Origin: Rosellinia necatrix | Lineage: Eukaryota > Ascomycota > Sordariomycetes > Xylariales > Xylariaceae | DNA length: 64,000 nt | Direction: 5' to 3' | NCBI GenBank assembly: GCA_021209875.1 | Contig: JAGYVD010000004.1 | Span: 744,001-808,000 of the forward strand | Part shown: in pieces, positions 63,742 to 64,000 of the stretch | How positions within the stretch are numbered: the first letter of the stretch is position 1 | Layout of the letters: each line of letters opens with the position of its first letter | Position numbers and translations under genes: made by a program | Notes under the pieces: model-generated | The model's database searches: none | Seen by the model: only the letters and a program-made list of their open reading frames with translations | What the model was told of the DNA's origin: nothing

Positions 63742-64000
63742 TGTTACAGTAGTATGGAACAGCTTGGCTATTAAGCCAGGTATCTTTATTTTGACGATCT
63801 TTTAAGCAGAGGATGCACATATGCAAAATGTAGTTCTGATGCCGCACGTGCAAGCGTTACGCGCGCGTGGCAGGAACAACCCTAGGGATCGTTCTTATTA
63901 TGTAATTAATATATATAAATACCTGTGGCTTATTACATTAAATAAAAGCTTTTTAAAAAATTTAATTATTAGTATTAAATATTTATAAAATATTATCATG
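63742..64000 (+). repeat. LTR family 3, copy d (cut by the window end)
   Basis: Starts TGTTACAGTAGTATGGAACA and follows the solo LTR at 61692 closely, including AAGCAGAGGATGCACATATG and GCAAGCGTTACGCGC. About 50 bp of its 3' end lie outside the window. It is inserted into duplication R. The left flank is TAATT. Confidence 0.85.

Larger units (their letters stand above)
17241..64000. other. AT-rich, RIP-type block composed of decayed repeats
   Basis: Almost the whole segment is A and T, with TA far commoner than CA or TG. Remaining G and C sit mainly in AGCT, CGTT/AACG and CTA/TAG contexts. Stops occur in every frame, and apart from one artefactual 69-codon frame no open frame of 60 codons exists. 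Pairs of repeats inside it differ almost only by C/T and G/A changes, which is the mark of repeat-induced CpA-to-TpA mutation in Pezizomycotina. The individually resolved elements are listed separately. Everything not listed is featureless at the level I can read. Confidence 0.9.

Noticed and set aside
17241..64000. Mitochondrial or organellar origin of the AT block
   Set aside because: LTR pairs, target duplications and directional C/T and G/A differences fit nuclear RIP. No mitochondrial gene or intron motif is seen.

Overview
The window looks like a chromosome segment of a filamentous ascomycete (Pezizomycotina, possibly Sordariomycetes). The evidence is short spliceosomal introns with GTAAGT/GTGAGT donors and CTAAC-type branch sites, GC-rich coding sequence, fungal-type proteins, and a very AT-rich, TpA-dominated block typical of Repeat-Induced Point mutation (RIP). 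It has two compartments that meet at about 17.2 kb.

Gene-bearing side (1-17.2 kb). About 1.0-1.9 kb holds a frameshifted relic of a cytoplasmic tyrosyl-tRNA synthetase. About 2.05-2.2 kb holds a small gene fragment with a second copy at 15.4-15.55 kb. Then come three multi-exon genes, all on the minus strand: a short-chain dehydrogenase/reductase with low-complexity inserts and one apparent frameshift (2976-4359), a complete three-exon thymidylate kinase with a long disordered N-terminus (5243-6905), and a disordered protein with a KEN box (8458-9922). Long intergenic DNA with microsatellites and TACCTAGGTA-like motifs separates them. From about 12.7 to 17 kb the base composition falls and only gene debris is left (an RNase H-like scrap, an APH-kinase fragment, the second small fragment), apart from one intact ORF. 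That ORF encodes a 194-residue NCQDYV-motif protein that may have a permuted papain-like fold.

AT-rich side (17.2-64 kb). There is no credible ORF in nearly 47 kb. By comparing sequences by eye I could still resolve transposon structure: two abutting LTR elements (18738-25516 and 25517-32824), the second inserted in the last 5 bp of the first; a short LTR element with matching 5-bp target duplications (39873-42598); a further LTR pair (44371-51895); four copies of another LTR, one a solo LTR with target duplications; three hairpin-bearing TGACACAG mini-elements between 53.99 and 55.83 kb, with a fourth relic at the compartment border; a five-unit tandem array of about 440 bp in which heavily mutated and well-preserved units alternate; and an inverted duplication of about 555 bp. 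Residual GC islands are mostly shorter than about 450 bp, which fits the known length dependence of RIP.

The working genes (nucleotide kinase, oxidoreductase, probable cell-cycle-linked disordered protein) show no sign of acting in one pathway. No biosynthetic cluster, CRISPR array, rRNA or tRNA was recognised. The most unusual material is the alternating-RIP tandem array, the hairpin mini-elements and the NCQDYV protein.
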